Assembly (NCBI GenBank): GCA_950022655.1
Contig: OX465583.1
Location: forward strand, 16,205,298 to 16,269,297
Direction: 5' to 3'
Source of the DNA: Alentia gelatinosa
Lineage: Eukaryota > Annelida > Polychaeta > Phyllodocida > Polynoidae
Length of the DNA stretch: 64,000 bases
Every line of letters starts with the position of its first letter. Position 1 is the stretch's first letter. The notes under the pieces were generated by a model that was not told the origin of the DNA, made no database searches, and was given only the letters and a program-made list of their open reading frames with translations. The translations under genes and the position numbers were made by a program. Of the stretch, positions 22,981 to 34,854 are shown piece after piece.

Positions 22981-23589
22981 AAAGGTCAAGTGTATAGGCA
23001 ATAACCAATGTATCGAGGTATAACCTCATGGAACACTTGATATTGTCTTGGTAATAGATTGTGGAAATAAACATTACAAAAAAAACATGACACAGGTGGC
23101 CCATATCGTAGTGCGTCTTTTTCATCATTAGTGAATTGGTGTGCATTGTAGACCGCGGCAGGAAAAACTTATCCATTACTACAATTTCATCTTTCTTCCC
23201 GAGATAACTTTAATTTGTCATTGGTGACCTCTACAATACACACAAGATGCCAAAATCGTAGCTGGACAACCCCCCACTAAGCGGTTTTTAACATTGGGAT
23301 TATATCGATAAAGACACTGCATCGCAGGGTCTCTATGAAATTCTTTCGTGTTGGAAAATCGTACAGTATGGGCGTGCATCTTAAGCCTTTTGGAAAATAT
23401 GTCTGAAATGTGAAATACTCGACAGATTCTACATTTTCTACTATAAGTATCATATTATTTGGACAAGTCTAATAGTCTCAAGCTATTAGTTTCATATCAG
23501 GATTATGAGTCTGCCTAAGTTATATTTCTGAAATTGAATATTCAAGGATTTGGAAAATGGCATAAGAATATTTTATGTATATCCATAAA
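22981..23589. other. Non-coding interval, nothing firm
   Basis: AT-rich, with isolated ATCGTAG-type words at 23105 and 23320 that hint at the same interspersed repeats as near 8 kb. Confidence 0.35.
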
Positions 23590-23765
23590 AGCTATCCATG
23601 TCCATGTAATCATTCTAGAATGGGAACATATTTTGATATGAGAATACCGCCTGACGTGTACATCAGTGCACAGGTACTTCATGGTGTAAATCGGAACCAT
23701 TATCCCTTTTTGTGACTCTCAAACATGTTTCAATACTCCACACTGTATTCTCGCTCCCTACGCGT
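23590..23765. repeat. Interspersed repeat, copy 2
   Basis: Counterpart of 8700-8950, with the same order of words ending in CTCCCTACG. It stops just before the G14/C15 hairpin at 23772. Confidence 0.55.
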
Positions 23766-23771
23766 CAGAAT

Positions 23772-23815
23772 GGGGGGGGGGGGGGCAGGTGGGGCAGCTG
23801 CCCCCCCCCCCCCCC
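23772..23815. other. G14/C15 hairpin-forming tract
   Basis: A run of 14 G then CAG, nine bases, CTG, and 15 C. The two halves can pair as a 17-bp all-GC stem, and the G run could alternatively form a quadruplex. Confidence 0.85.
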
Positions 23816-23869
23816 ACACACACACTATTTTGCCAGCCCCCACAAAGTCAGCAATTTTAAATTTAACTC

Positions 23870-24215
23870 AATCAAGTGTAAAAACTGTCTTAATTTTTCA
23901 ACATAAAAAAATGTCTAAATTTTTAGCATACAACTATGGCTAAGCCTTGACTTTTCATTCTGGAAAAGGGTCAAAGTCTGACTTTTTAGTGTGTATCAAT
24001 GGTTAAGCCTTGGCTTTCCAACACAAAATAATGTGAAAGTCTGGCATACAATGATGGCTAAGCCCTGACTTTTCACCATGGTAAAATGTCAAAGTCTGGC
24101 TTCTGAGCGTGCAATGATGGCTAGGCCCTTATTTTTCACCATGGTAAAATGTCAGTCTGACTTTTTAGCGTACAGTGATGATGGCTAAGCCATGACTTTT
24201 CACCGTAGTAATAAG
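23870..24215. repeat. Degenerate tandem repeat of about 60 bp
   Basis: Five copies of a GGCTAAGCC-TGACTTTTCA ... GTCAAAGTCTGACTTTTTAG unit, with GGCTAAGCC-like words near 23938, 24002, 24056, 24119 and 24183. Spacing of 54-64 bp indicates indels. Confidence 0.75.
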
Positions 24216-25560
24216 TCGAAACCATTATTTTGACTTCATCACTGTTACTGTAAGTTTGACAGGTAGATAAGTGGACAGCAATGTCATTTGTGAAAATGAT
24301 AACTATTAGTGGAATTAAAGTTTAAAGCAAAACAACCACTGGTCCACCGATATTGGTTTTAGTTTCAATTTGTCTTTATTGTAATTCTACAGGAATCATT
24401 GAAACCAACGGCCAGGCATGGTATTAGAATGATATATTCATGAGGAGTAATCTTCTGATTCCGAACCCGTGTTCGCTGGATGTTCACTATGAGGTGCTTA
24501 CACAGAGTTTTAAACGTCCGGCAACATCGATGAGGTATCGGATTGTCTAGCTGCAGAAGTTATTTCTAATCGAATTCCGGCACACAGTGCTCAAAGCGTA
24601 ACGTAGGTTTCCCCTTCAAGTTTCTCCTCCTGTCCCTTTTGGAAATCCCCGACTCAACGTTTAAAGCGAGGCTGGCTGTGACGTCATTATTCTCACACAT
24701 AGAATACCCTTATGGGCTGTGTTATCTAAGGAATATTTCATTGATTTTTCACATCGTATCGATAGGTATCAGTGTTTATTGTATACCCGTCCACGAAACT
24801 AACGCCTATACGGTTTAGAGGTAATTTATATACGTGCCGAAATTCACGATACAGGCACCGAGTGGGTGCAACGGCCGTGCATAGCTTATTCCCGACGTAT
24901 ATCACATATACGAACCAGCGAAAAAACCTGAAGGCGATGCATTAGTATCAACCGTAATTATACATAATAGAAAACAGTGAAAGTGGTACACTATCCCATG
25001 ATTTTTTTTTTTGATAAACGAAATACGCCTCTCCTTGGAAAAATCGATATACAATTTGCCCCCCCCCCCCCCCCATCAGAGTTACCAAAATAAGACCCTC
25101 CATCCCCATGAAAATCCTCCTCCCCACCCCCCACATCCACAGAAATACCAAAAAAGAGTTGTCCGCCACCCTCATTTTGCAACTTGGTAAGGAGGGCATG
25201 AACTTAAATTGATTCGTGCAGAGTAAAGTTCACTCTCCCTATTGTTTTGCCCGCTGCCTGCCGCATCTGACGCACGCCTACCGACGTAGGTCCGCACCAC
25301 CAGGGGCTAACGTGGAGGTATTTGTCGGGAATGCCGAAGAAGGCGGCAATGCGGTGTCGGGTAAACTTTGAGAAAGGCCAACAAACATTCTCATTATTCT
25401 CACGTCCGTCAAACTCCACCGACCCGGGGAAAAAAGACACGGTGAAGAAAGTTTCAGTTGGCGGCGGACTTAATGAAAGTAGATTAACTGACTGTGTAAT
25501 CTCGACCCGGAGGTGTATACGGAGGGCTGTTGGTTTTAATAAGTTTTCAATCTCTGTCGT
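24216..25560. other. Non-coding interval with a C16 tract
   Basis: Unique sequence, with C16 at 25059-25074. Short ORFs are featureless. GC content and CpG rise after 25200. Confidence 0.45.
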
Positions 25561-25664
25561 ATTAAGTCTGCGTGGCGGGGTGGCGTGTGGCTGGCCGGTC
25601 GGGGGTGCTTATTTCTCCCCTCCCCCCGCTCCCGGGGCGTGGCCGAGCATCACGGGACGGAGAC

Positions 25665-25816
25665 GGAAATATCCAATCAGTCCCACAGACAAACAGCACT
25701 GCGCACGCGCCGCTTACAGCAGGGACGCGCGGGATAATCTGGGAACGAGGCTCGGGGTACTTAACAAACATGACGTCATCAGAAGGCCCTGCTGATACCC
25801 GGACCGTGCGGTGAGT
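25665..25816 (+). promoter_or_regulatory. CpG-rich candidate promoter with first exon and splice donor
   Basis: CCAAT at 25673-25677, an NRF1-like TGCGCACGCGC at 25700-25710, and a full CRE (TGACGTCA) at 25771-25778 lie in order. ATG at 25770 in context ACAAACATGA opens 13 codons (MTSSEGPADTRTV) and runs into G|GTGAGTAAG at 25811, a near-consensus 5' splice site in phase 2. Motifs of this set are typical of animal housekeeping promoters. I cannot identify the gene, and no downstream exon was found. Confidence 0.4.
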
Positions 25817-26026
25817 AAGACGGGACCCAGCGGACAGGAAGCCACGACTCTGAATGAAGTGGAGGGAGGCCAGGGGAGTGAAGCCACTTGAACGGCGGGC
25901 CGAAGCCACGTGTGTTTGAGTAGGGCAATTATCCTCCTTGAGCCCGGGGTGAACGTGCCTCCCCCCTCAACCCCCGCACCCCACCACAGGGTGGTCTTCC
26001 TCCTACAGGCCAATCGGCGGCCTGTT

Positions 26027-26082
26027 TGACCCAGCCTTGACCCCGCTGACCCCTGTTGACCCGGTGGTGATGACCTTGACCT
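26027..26082. promoter_or_regulatory. Cluster of six TGACC half-sites
   Basis: TGACC(C/T) occurs at 26027, 26038, 26047, 26057, 26071 and 26077, all in one orientation within 56 bp and about 220 bp downstream of the candidate splice donor. The last two form TGACCTTGACCT. It may be nuclear-receptor binding or a short degenerate repeat. Confidence 0.3.
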
Positions 26083-26350
26083 GGCCTTAATGAAATGGGT
26101 GAAGAGAGCGGGTGTAATCCAGTTGTATACAGGCAGGGTGCGGGCTGGGACGCGGTCGGGCTGGGCACTGAGGGGAGAGGTTGTCCTGGAACCAGAATAA
26201 AGGTGGGCGGTACTGGAGTTATGGTCGTGTGTATTTCAGATTGGTGGTATGTGTATTTAGTGTTAGTAATCAGTATACAAGGATGGGGTAGAAATTGTAA
26301 TCTTTGAGCCCGTTTATATAATGAGTGAGTCATGTTATGTGTTTTTTTAG

Positions 26351-26722
26351 CCCTTTGGCGCCGGGTGATGCCTTAAGGCATCGCCGCACATGGCCGGATG
26401 ATGCCTTAAGGCATCGCCATGTGTGGCCGGATGATGCCCTAAGGCATCATTTTCTAAGACTTACAAAATCATAGTTTACATGTAATAACTTTGTAAATAA
26501 TTGATCAATAATGATGAAATTTTCACAGAATGTTGGTATGACATTACCATTACGATTTTGAAATACTCATAAAATAATATTAAAGGCAACATGTTTTATC
26601 AAGTGATCAAACAGTGAAATTATCACAATTGGCCTGAAAAGACCCATCCCCTGGCGGTATATACTAACACCCTACCCGGCCTTACAGACATTACTTTGTC
26701 AGAGGTGCCCGGTGTGAAAGGG
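26351..26722. mobile_element. TTAA-flanked MITE with three 16-bp palindromes, copy 2
   Basis: TTAG at 26347 and TTAA at 26723 flank a 372-bp unit with TIRs CCCTTTGGCGCCGGGTG (left) and, inverted, CCCTTTCACACCGGGCACC (right). GATGCCTTAAGGCATC lies at 26367 and 26400 and GATGCCCTAAGGCATC at 26433 (33-bp spacing). It shares length, palindrome layout and end style with the unit at 19220, so both probably belong to one piggyBac-like family. No transposase. Confidence 0.7.
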
Positions 26723-26975
26723 TTAATTATGAGTTAGCCGTATGGTGTGCTTGTTTGAATAATGAGTGGGCCATGTGGTGTGTTCCTTTACTTGAGAAAA
26801 GGAGTGTAGCATATGGTGTGTTTGGTTGGATACTTTTAGTTGTGTGCCGTTTTGTTTAGATACTAATGAGTCGTGTGGTGTGATAGTTTATATTGAGTGA
26901 TTCATGTCGTGTGCTTGTTTAGATTATGATTGAGTCAAGTGGTGTGCTAATTTAGATAATGATTGAGTCATGTAG

Positions 26976-27390
26976 TTTATCCTACCCCTAATAAAAACAC
27001 CATATACTTAACATAGGGAAATTTTATGTGGCATGCCGTGACATAAGGTGTTTTTTATGTACCTAGAGAAATAAAAAAAGAATGACCAATCAGCGATCAG
27101 GAATTATTCACCTGTGAAAATAGTTCTGGCTGAAAATAGTTTTGACAGGGGTCAAACATGGCAATTTACGTATTCATGAATAGATTCCGGCGAGTGTTTG
27201 CATATTTCCTAATATCATGAAGTCGTAGAGACAGGGTAGCATAAATTCAAAACTGAACTTGAGTTAGCCTAGTCAAGGTTTATACCACTCCAGCCAGGGC
27301 TGCTACTCACTGCGCTCAGCTTTCGCTTCGTGCAGTAATATGCGACCTATCTGTCTTAGCATAAACCTTGACTAGGCTAACTCTCCTTCA
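26976..27390 (+). mobile_element. Hairpin module, copy B
   Basis: Starts TTTATCCTACCCCTAATAAA like copy C. The partner GGGTAGCATAAA is at 27234-27245, so the bracketed part is longer (270 bp) than in copies A and C. The hairpin arms 27261-27283 and 27361-27383 match perfectly over 23 bp. The inner loop contains CTCAGCTTTCGCTTCGTG, nearly the loop of copy A. It is inserted in the 33-bp minisatellite, with a possible TAGT duplication at its edges. Confidence 0.65.
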
Positions 27391-28333
27391 ATTTCTACTA
27401 GTACTCATTTAGATAGTGATTTACTTGTGTGGTGTGCTTAATGAGGGAGTTCTATTGTGCGTTCCTTTATATAATGAATGAGTCGCATGGTATGTTCAAT
27501 TAGATAAAGAGTGAGTCACGTGGTGGGCTTCTTTAGATAATGTGTGAGTCATGTGGTGTGCTCCTTTAGATAATGAGTGAGTTGTGTGGTGGGCTTCTTT
27601 AGATAATGTGTGAGTCATGTGGTGTGCTCCTTTAGATAATGAGTGAGTTGTGTGGTGTGCTCCTTTAGATAATGAGTGAGTCGTGTGGTGTGCTCCTTTA
27701 GATAATGAGTGAGTCGTGTGGTGTGCTCCTTTAGATAATGAGTGAGTCGTGTGGTATGCTCCTTTAGATAATGAGTGAGTCGTGTGGTGTGCTCCTTTAG
27801 ATAATGAGTGAGTCGTGTGGTGTGCTCCTTCAGATAATGACCGAGTCGTGTGGTGTGCTCCTTTAGATAATGAGCAAGTTACGACGTGTGCTCCTTTAGA
27901 TAATGAGTGAGTTGTGTGGTGTGCTCCTTTAGATAATGAGTGAGTCGTGTGGTGTGCTCCTTTAGATAATGAGTGAGTCGTGTGGTGTGCTCCTTTAGAT
28001 AATGAGCAAGTTACGACGTGTGCTCCTTTAGATAATGAGTGAGTCTTGTGGCATGCTCCTTTAGATAATGAGTGAGTCGTGTGGTGTGCTCCTTTAGATA
28101 ATGAGTGAGTCGTGTGGTATGCTCCTTTAGATAATGAGTGAGTCGTGTGGTGTGCTCCTTTAGATAATGAGTGAGTCGTGTGGTGTGCTCCTTCAGATAA
28201 TGACCGAGTCGTGTGGTGTGCTCCTTTAGATAATGAGCAAGTTACGACGTGTGCTCCTTTAGATAATGAGTGAGTTGTGTGGTGTGCTCCTTTAGATAAT
28301 GAGTGAGTCGTGTGGTGTGCTCCTTTAGATAAG

Positions 28334-29780
28334 GGGCTTTGTGCTGATTAAGCCTGGAGTGGTGCGTAGATCTGTGTTGTGGCGCGAGGTGAGTAGATTA
28401 ACAGATTAACAGGGGGCGTGGCGATGATCCGCACTGTGTCAGGTGTCAGGAGATCCCTGTGTAGCTGGATTAACTAGGCCACTGATCAGACAGGATTAGC
28501 TCTAGTATCCCATAGCTGGGAGAGGCTAGTGACCTGGAGCCTGCTGAATCCGCGACCTGTCACTGTCACCCACACTGATGACAGTCTCAGTCCGGTCACG
28601 CTGTCGTGAAGCTATATGTTGACATTAGAATAAAGATATGGGAGTGAAGGTCACATAAAGCAATCTATTATTTAATATACCTGTGCTCACGTACTTACAT
28701 TTATTGACCTCTAAGCCCTATATTATATCACGGACCTATATTTATCATCCAGGTCAGTTATTATATAAACGGTGCATGGTAGAATGAGCCAATATTAGTT
28801 GAAATAGAATTGACATAATTCTGATATTACTACGCGTCAACTACTCAAAGATTATGGCTACTCGTCACAAAATCATGCGTTTTTGTATCATCATCCACCC
28901 ACACGATTAATAACAAGAACGAACAATCAATCGACGTCTAAGATAGTAAGAGATTCAACACAGACCATTCACCTCTGGGGCTGCTGCGATTTCGGCGGGT
29001 AGTAAATGAATGGTAAAGTCGTTCACACATTATGTATGACGTGCGGTTCTCTCACACGACTCTTAAATAAACACTTAGAAGTAACCACTCAATATTTGTC
29101 CCCCTGACGTCTAGAAGACGAGCTAGAGGAAAAAACACTATGCATTTTGGAGAATACCAACACTTGTTACGTTGATAACGACATACAAATAAAGTTTGCT
29201 AGGGTTCACAGACCACATATATACCAGTACATGCCCATTCTATGACACAGAATCTCCCTAATCTATATACATACAATTTGAAAAGAAAAAAAAAAACAAT
29301 ATTGAAAATTCTTGAGCGAAAACACTCGCGACCACAAATTACACCCAAGAATGAGACATGATCAATTTAACAAAGATATTGTTATACTAAGGATAAACTC
29401 TGTTACTTTTTCCGGGTATTATGATAAGGAGCTCACTTTAGTTTATGAATCAATGGAGTCTTTTTTACCTCGTTGACCTTGCGGGGATCTGTCAGAGAAC
29501 AAAGGGTTAATCAGTGCATGATCCCCGGTCTCGTGGTGCCTGGTCGCGCATGCCTGGACGAGATCTAAACCCAGGTTTTCATGTCGGCGCCAGTTAACCC
29601 CCTCCCCCCCGCACCCCACCGTGCGGGATTCGCTGATAACACTTAACCCCCCCCCCCTCCCCCGTACAGCTACAAACAGGGGTTTTGTGATAAGGGGTTC
29701 TTATCTTTGTTCACAGATCCACAGAGTAGTCGGGTTTATCCAGAGGTGGCCTGAAAGACTTCAAAGAGTTGGGCCCGCCC
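28334..29780. other. Non-coding interval
   Basis: Mixed unique sequence with C-rich runs at 29598-29612 and 29648-29666. No gene or clear repeat. Confidence 0.45.
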
Positions 29781-29789
29781 CGTACACCC

Positions 29790-30390
29790 ACGCCCTCTCC
29801 CTGCCCCTGTCCATGTACCCTCCACCCATTTCCCCTCCCTATCCACCATACCCTGCCTTTTACACATACCCTCTACACTATCCCTTACCCACTTCCCCCT
29901 CTAGCCTTCCCTTCTACACACCTCATCCCCTCTAGATGACCCCTCTATCCACCCCTCTACCCCTCCCCTTTTCCTGTTCACTCTACTTGACCCTTCACCC
30001 CCTCCCTCTTCCTATAAACCTGTTCCCTCCATCAGACCCCTCCCTTTCCCTGTTCAACCTACCCACCCCTCCACCTACCCCTTCTGCATATCTCTGGTAT
30101 CTCTTTTATGAGTGGGGCGACCCGACTGATCGTTTCTAGGGACCTGCCCTTTGTAGAGTACTAGCGCACATCGAGCTTGGACGGTTAGAGAAATTGGAAA
30201 GTAACAACTGTACGCAACCTTCTACCCACCTCATGTAAACACTGCTCTTTAGGCAATCTCTATACCCACGCCCCTACCCACCTCTTCTGCACTCCCATCT
30301 ACCCGCCCCTCTACACAGACCTATACCCACCCTTCTACAGACCCCTACACCCATCCCTTTGCCTATCCCTCGATCCACCCCCTCTACCCC
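29790..30390. repeat. Degenerate C/T-rich tandem repeat
   Basis: CCCCTCTACCC, CCACCCCT and CTATCC words repeat irregularly every 12-20 bp. The Pro/Ser/Leu-rich frames here are composition-driven. Confidence 0.7.
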
Positions 30391-30910
30391 TCCCAGTTAT
30401 CATCATAGGCTACGCACAGGTCTCGAATTTAGACGTAATAGGAGGATTTGCAGAGAATTCATACTGCATAATTCCGTAGAGATAAATGCGAAGCTTCTTG
30501 GTGAAGACATACCTCAATTGATACTTCTATTATCAGTTAGTCGTAGGATCAGACTACTTCCAAAGCGGAATGTTTGAAAAGGGAAAATTAAGTAGATACA
30601 ATGGTTTTGCTGTGCTGGGAGGGCAGAGGTCAGGAGGTCGGGGGACCCGGATGCGCCTTTTTATCGCCCATGTAAATACTTCCGGTTTGTTGTAACACCC
30701 CCCCCCCCCCCCACCCAGCCCGCCCATCCTCGTCCACCTTTTCTCTACAGACTATGACTAACGGTTGCTTTTGTTTTTCATAGCGTAACCTCCCTCTTGC
30801 AATATGTTCCGGACATCCTTGTTATAAATTGTCTGCGAAGTTAAGAAAAAACTGCACTGAGGTAAGCGTGGAACTGGTGAAAAACATCGCCGCTCGCTTG
30901 TTGCCTTTTT
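30391..30910. other. Non-coding interval with a C15 tract
   Basis: C15 at 30698-30712. A 72-residue plus ORF (30359-30577) lacks recognisable features. Confidence 0.4.
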
Positions 30911-31018
30911 TTCATCGCCGATCTCTCGTTGTTTTCGTTCATCGCCGATTTCTCGACAGTTATGTTCATCGCCGTTTTCTCGTAAATTTCTTTCATCGCT
31001 AATTTCTCGTTATTTTAG
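30911..31018. repeat. 27-bp tandem repeat, 4 copies
   Basis: TTCATCGCCGATTTCTCG-type units start at 30911, 30938, 30965 and 30992 with exact 27-bp spacing. Confidence 0.85.
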
Positions 31019-31289
31019 TCCATATCTGTTTTATTTTTTCGTTCTTAGTTCAATGAGTTTCCGTGGGCGGCGCTACTTGTTCCCTTAAAAGCGCGTGTAG
31101 CAAGGAGTATTCTGTCAGATTACAGCCGCGATTATTTGCGAATGAATTCGCTCTGCTAATAATAGTCTCCTCTATTCCGTCTAGAATGGCGATCTGCCGA
31201 ACGCTGATATTAATCCCCATATCACCCGCCCACAGAGCGGTAATTCATGGCCGGTAAAAACGAGAAACAATGAGCGGGGAATAGTCACC

Positions 31290-31481
31290 ATGCGGGGAGG
31301 TTTACACGAGAGAACTGAAAATGAGACGATTGTAGATCGTCTTTCGAAAAAGTGTGAGGTGGTGCTCGACGACGCAAAATTGCCTCCCATTATCGTCGAC
31401 CCAAGAGGTGCTTTGTGTACACCTACCGATTTAGAATCATGGCGTTTTCCCACGACTATATCAGGCACCTTTGAATAGCAA
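31290..31481 (+). CDS. Hypothetical 62-residue ORF, doubtful
   Basis: ATG in context GTCACCATGC (C at -3, C at +4) opens a frame with balanced, protein-like composition: acidic and basic residues mixed (RTENETIVDRLSKKCEVVLDDAK), a PPIIVDPRGAL stretch, and a stop after GTFE. The overlapping minus frame (31181-31648, 155 residues) is also open, so openness alone proves little. I recognise neither. It could be a single exon, a retroelement-derived fragment or chance. Confidence 0.2.
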
Positions 31482-33700
31482 CTAATGGAAAAACATTTAT
31501 TGAAATTACAATATGAAAATATTGCATCATTTCCAACCAAACCTTTTTTTCTCCATTCTTCGCCTACCATGACGTTGGTCTGACATGTGGCAGACATTAC
31601 AAAAAGAGGCTTTTTGCTACTTTTGTATTTTGAAGAGAAACATTCCATTTTGACTTCTACTGTGAATACAACAAAGGTTTAAAAGTGTAAAAGAAATTTC
31701 TAATTAAGTAAAATGGGGTTTCCTTTTGCTTGCACATGGAATTCTATAGAATCTGCACTCATATTCTAAAAGTCAATCATTTTACCAAACTTTCAACATG
31801 ATTTAAAAGAAAATATAATATGTCAAAAATGGAAACAGATAAATTATCTGAATAAATTCTAAATATATGTGACAATATAGCCCATAATCTCTGGTTTAAT
31901 ATGCTACATTTTGGAAATCTGTATTTTTTTTACAGCCTAGGTTATGAGAATACTTATATACCAATTAAAAAATAATTAGTTTTGAGTCCCAAATATGGTT
32001 GCGCAGCCTATGGTGTTGTCTATCAAAGTTTTGTGAGTTCTGTCCACGACTGTGTATCGATAAACCACACACACCAGATTAATAATCATGGAGTCTTTGT
32101 GTATAAAGCCAATTGAAACTGGTGATATCAGCGGATCCGTGACCCCCATATTACCATGGCTATTTCATGGCAATACGGATTTAAAAAATGGAGATAACAA
32201 TGAAATAAGTATAATACGAGTATTCCATGGAATGGTTTCCCTTTCCGCTGCATAATATCCGGATGTGTGTGGCTAACCCTTTCATTCCTCCCCCACACAA
32301 ATATGTATATGTCACTAAGGTAGAGTATACAGTGACATTGTATCTTAATCATTCGAGCGATGAATTTGATTGAAATGATTACTTGTTATATTATGGAACT
32401 AATAGACATACTGAGCTTAGAGCTAATTTACTTTTCTTAGGCTCTGGGACGTGAAACTGATAGGATAAACACTGAAGTAATTCTAGGCTCAATGTTAGTT
32501 TGGAGACTACTTCGTAACTCCTCTGTTACTAGAGATCCCATAGTTACACAGCAATAATATCAAGGAGAATTTAGATCTGACGACTGAAATATTCTGATCC
32601 CGGTATAACTTTCATTTTAAACCATCGTGTAATTTGATACATGGAGACTCCAGACAGAAAGGCCTGGTAATACATGTACAATTACTGACAATTTACTGCA
32701 TAACTACCAAAATGTGATACTCAGAAGTCATCATTTGATTTCTTTATCATTTTTAAAAGGAAGGGTTTTATTCATGTTCATGGTACAATCAAGTATGGTA
32801 ATACAGCATATGCCTATTTTATTTTGTACAATTGTACTCATGTGAGATTGTTTAATATACCGTTCCTCATACAGTACAATTCTTTACGCGGTTATTTCCC
32901 TTCTATTTGTTTTATTTATTTCACTTGCATAAAGATAATAACTAGCAATGTATACAGGACATACATAACTTACATCAAATTACAAAGGATGTTGAAACCG
33001 TCAGACCCGTAATGCTTACAAAACTTAGATGCCATTATTATACAGCTGCACACGTCAGTCCTATGCTAACTGAACTATGAACAGTATATCTTAAGTAGAT
33101 ATAAGTAAATTATTTTTCATTGTATAGTAAAAGAAGAATTTACTCCCCAGTGTGGCATGTAGGCTATGACCCCCGCTATGACACTTTAATCAAATCAAAC
33201 AAAGTCGAATTGTATCATCATTTTGCGTGCCCAAATTGAACTTCGACTGGTGATTACAGGAAATTTCTTTTTAATTCAAAACATTTGAAGGTGTACAATG
33301 GAAGGAAAACCGACCTGTAGTTTAATCGGGAAATTGTTATTTATGGACAAGAAAATATGCCCATCCCGCCCAGCATCCAGCCTAACGGCGTCGGTGCGAG
33401 TATTTGCCGGTCCGTGAGTTCGTAATAATATTCCAATTAAACGCCCAGTCTGTTTTTCTACTATATATGACATTCATATCAAACCTTGCTTCCTCTGTTC
33501 TCCTGCGAGATAAGACATGTTTAGGATAAGGCGCACAGAACTGTTTTTTATGCGTCATTTGACCTCAATTTGTTGCCTGAACCCATCAGGTTGTTTAGAG
33601 AGGGTTAAAGACGTCTATAACACAGTAACTAGCAGAGTCCCTGTGATGCCTCCATAGAGACCTGACTCCCCCGCCTCCCGACCCCCACGTGACTGACACG
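31482..33700. other. AT-rich non-coding interval
   Basis: More than 2 kb of AT-rich unique sequence with only short ORFs (32128-32352, 32824-33012, 33276-33473). No repeats, RNA genes or splice-bounded frames I can support. Confidence 0.5.
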
Positions 33701-33710
33701 ATCTCAAATG

Positions 33711-33786
33711 AGGTCAGGGGCCGCTGACCTTGGCGGTGACCTTCATGTTAATGTCACATCCGGGTCACCAAGGTCAGCGTGTCTGG
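33711..33786. promoter_or_regulatory. Cluster of nuclear-receptor half-sites in an inverted arrangement
   Basis: AGGTCA at 33711, TGACCT at 33725 and 33737, GGGTCA at 33772 and AGGTCA at 33781. The extended word CCAAGGTCAG occurs once in each orientation, so 33724-33742 and 33772-33787 form an imperfect inverted repeat. CCAAGGTCA resembles sites for monomeric receptors (ERR/SF-1 type). Function is inferred from the motif only. Confidence 0.35.
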
Positions 33787-33789
33787 CGC

Positions 33790-34850
33790 TGGTAGATCGG
33801 CGCCGGAGCTGGTTCCGTCGGGTCTTGTGAAACACGTAGGAGAAATTGACCATTGGAGATTAACCAGCGACTTCCGGTAGTAATAAACATCTTCATCCGG
33901 TTTATACACCGTGCGGGGGTGGGCCACATCTATAATATGTGATCTGCAGTAAATATGTGAGATATTGGTTAAATACATTGAGAAAGAACGATGGCACAAC
34001 GTAATTACCGTGAAAATATCGGGCAATATCAGCTTTTACCCGAGTGCATCGAGCTTCTGCCATTACAAAGATATCAATTTAAACAAAACTGCTTTAATAG
34101 AGTAATGAAAATGAATGGAAATCTAATCTGAGAACCAGCACATGACATTATGGCATAATATTATAGATATTATTATTGATCACACAACTTCTCCAATTAT
34201 GCTGGTTTTAGAACTCATGGTAGCGGTGGACATTGAGATACAGTACTTTCACAGATGACGCAACACACACAGATATAGAGAAACATTTACAGAAGTGTCA
34301 AGGTGCTCAGATGTGGTGATACAAAACACTTACATGAGACACAGTACCCTCGGATATAGAAACAAAATACATACTCAGATATAGAGACACAGAACCTTTA
34401 CAGACAACACAGTACACTCAGACTACTGACATTACAACCAAACTGAGAAAACCTGCATGCAATAATCATGCTATAAAATAACTGAAAATGAAGGCGATCA
34501 TCAATACCTTATTTTCACCTCTTTATAACTGAAGATAGATCACATCAAACCATACAGCAATGTGAACAGCGATTATAAAACAATGCTGCTGAGACTTTCA
34601 GTGAGACACACTCGGGGACGGCGCTCCGGGGTGGCAGGTAGAGCAGCAGGAATGTATTATCTGTTTGACTAACAAACTCATCTCAGCCTGGCTCCCTGCG
34701 CAGCGACTGGTAAAGTGGCCGGCAGGTGTCTCCCATCACTCAGCTCCCCCTGACGTTGACCTCAGGTAACATTTAGAGCGAGCCAACGAGCTGCTCGCCT
34801 CCCGACGTGAGCGGCTAAGAGGTGGGATGAGCAGGAGGAAGGAGCTTCCC
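33790..34850. other. Non-coding interval with a weak repeat
   Basis: Degenerate AGATATAGAGACACAGTAC words at 34225-34430 suggest a decayed tandem array. Otherwise nothing is recognised. Confidence 0.4.
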
Positions 34851-34854
34851 AAAA

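Larger units (their letters stand above)
26300..28333. repeat. 33-bp minisatellite interrupted by two transposon insertions
   Basis: Clean 33-bp units (GTGTGGTGTGCTCCTTTAGA then TAATGAGTGAGTC) run from about 27520 to 28333, about 24 copies. An internal block duplication is marked by GAGCAAGTTACGACG at 27872, 28003 and 28228. Degenerate units reach left to about 26300. A TTAA MITE (26351-26722) and a hairpin module (26976-27390) sit inside the degenerate part. Confidence 0.9.
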
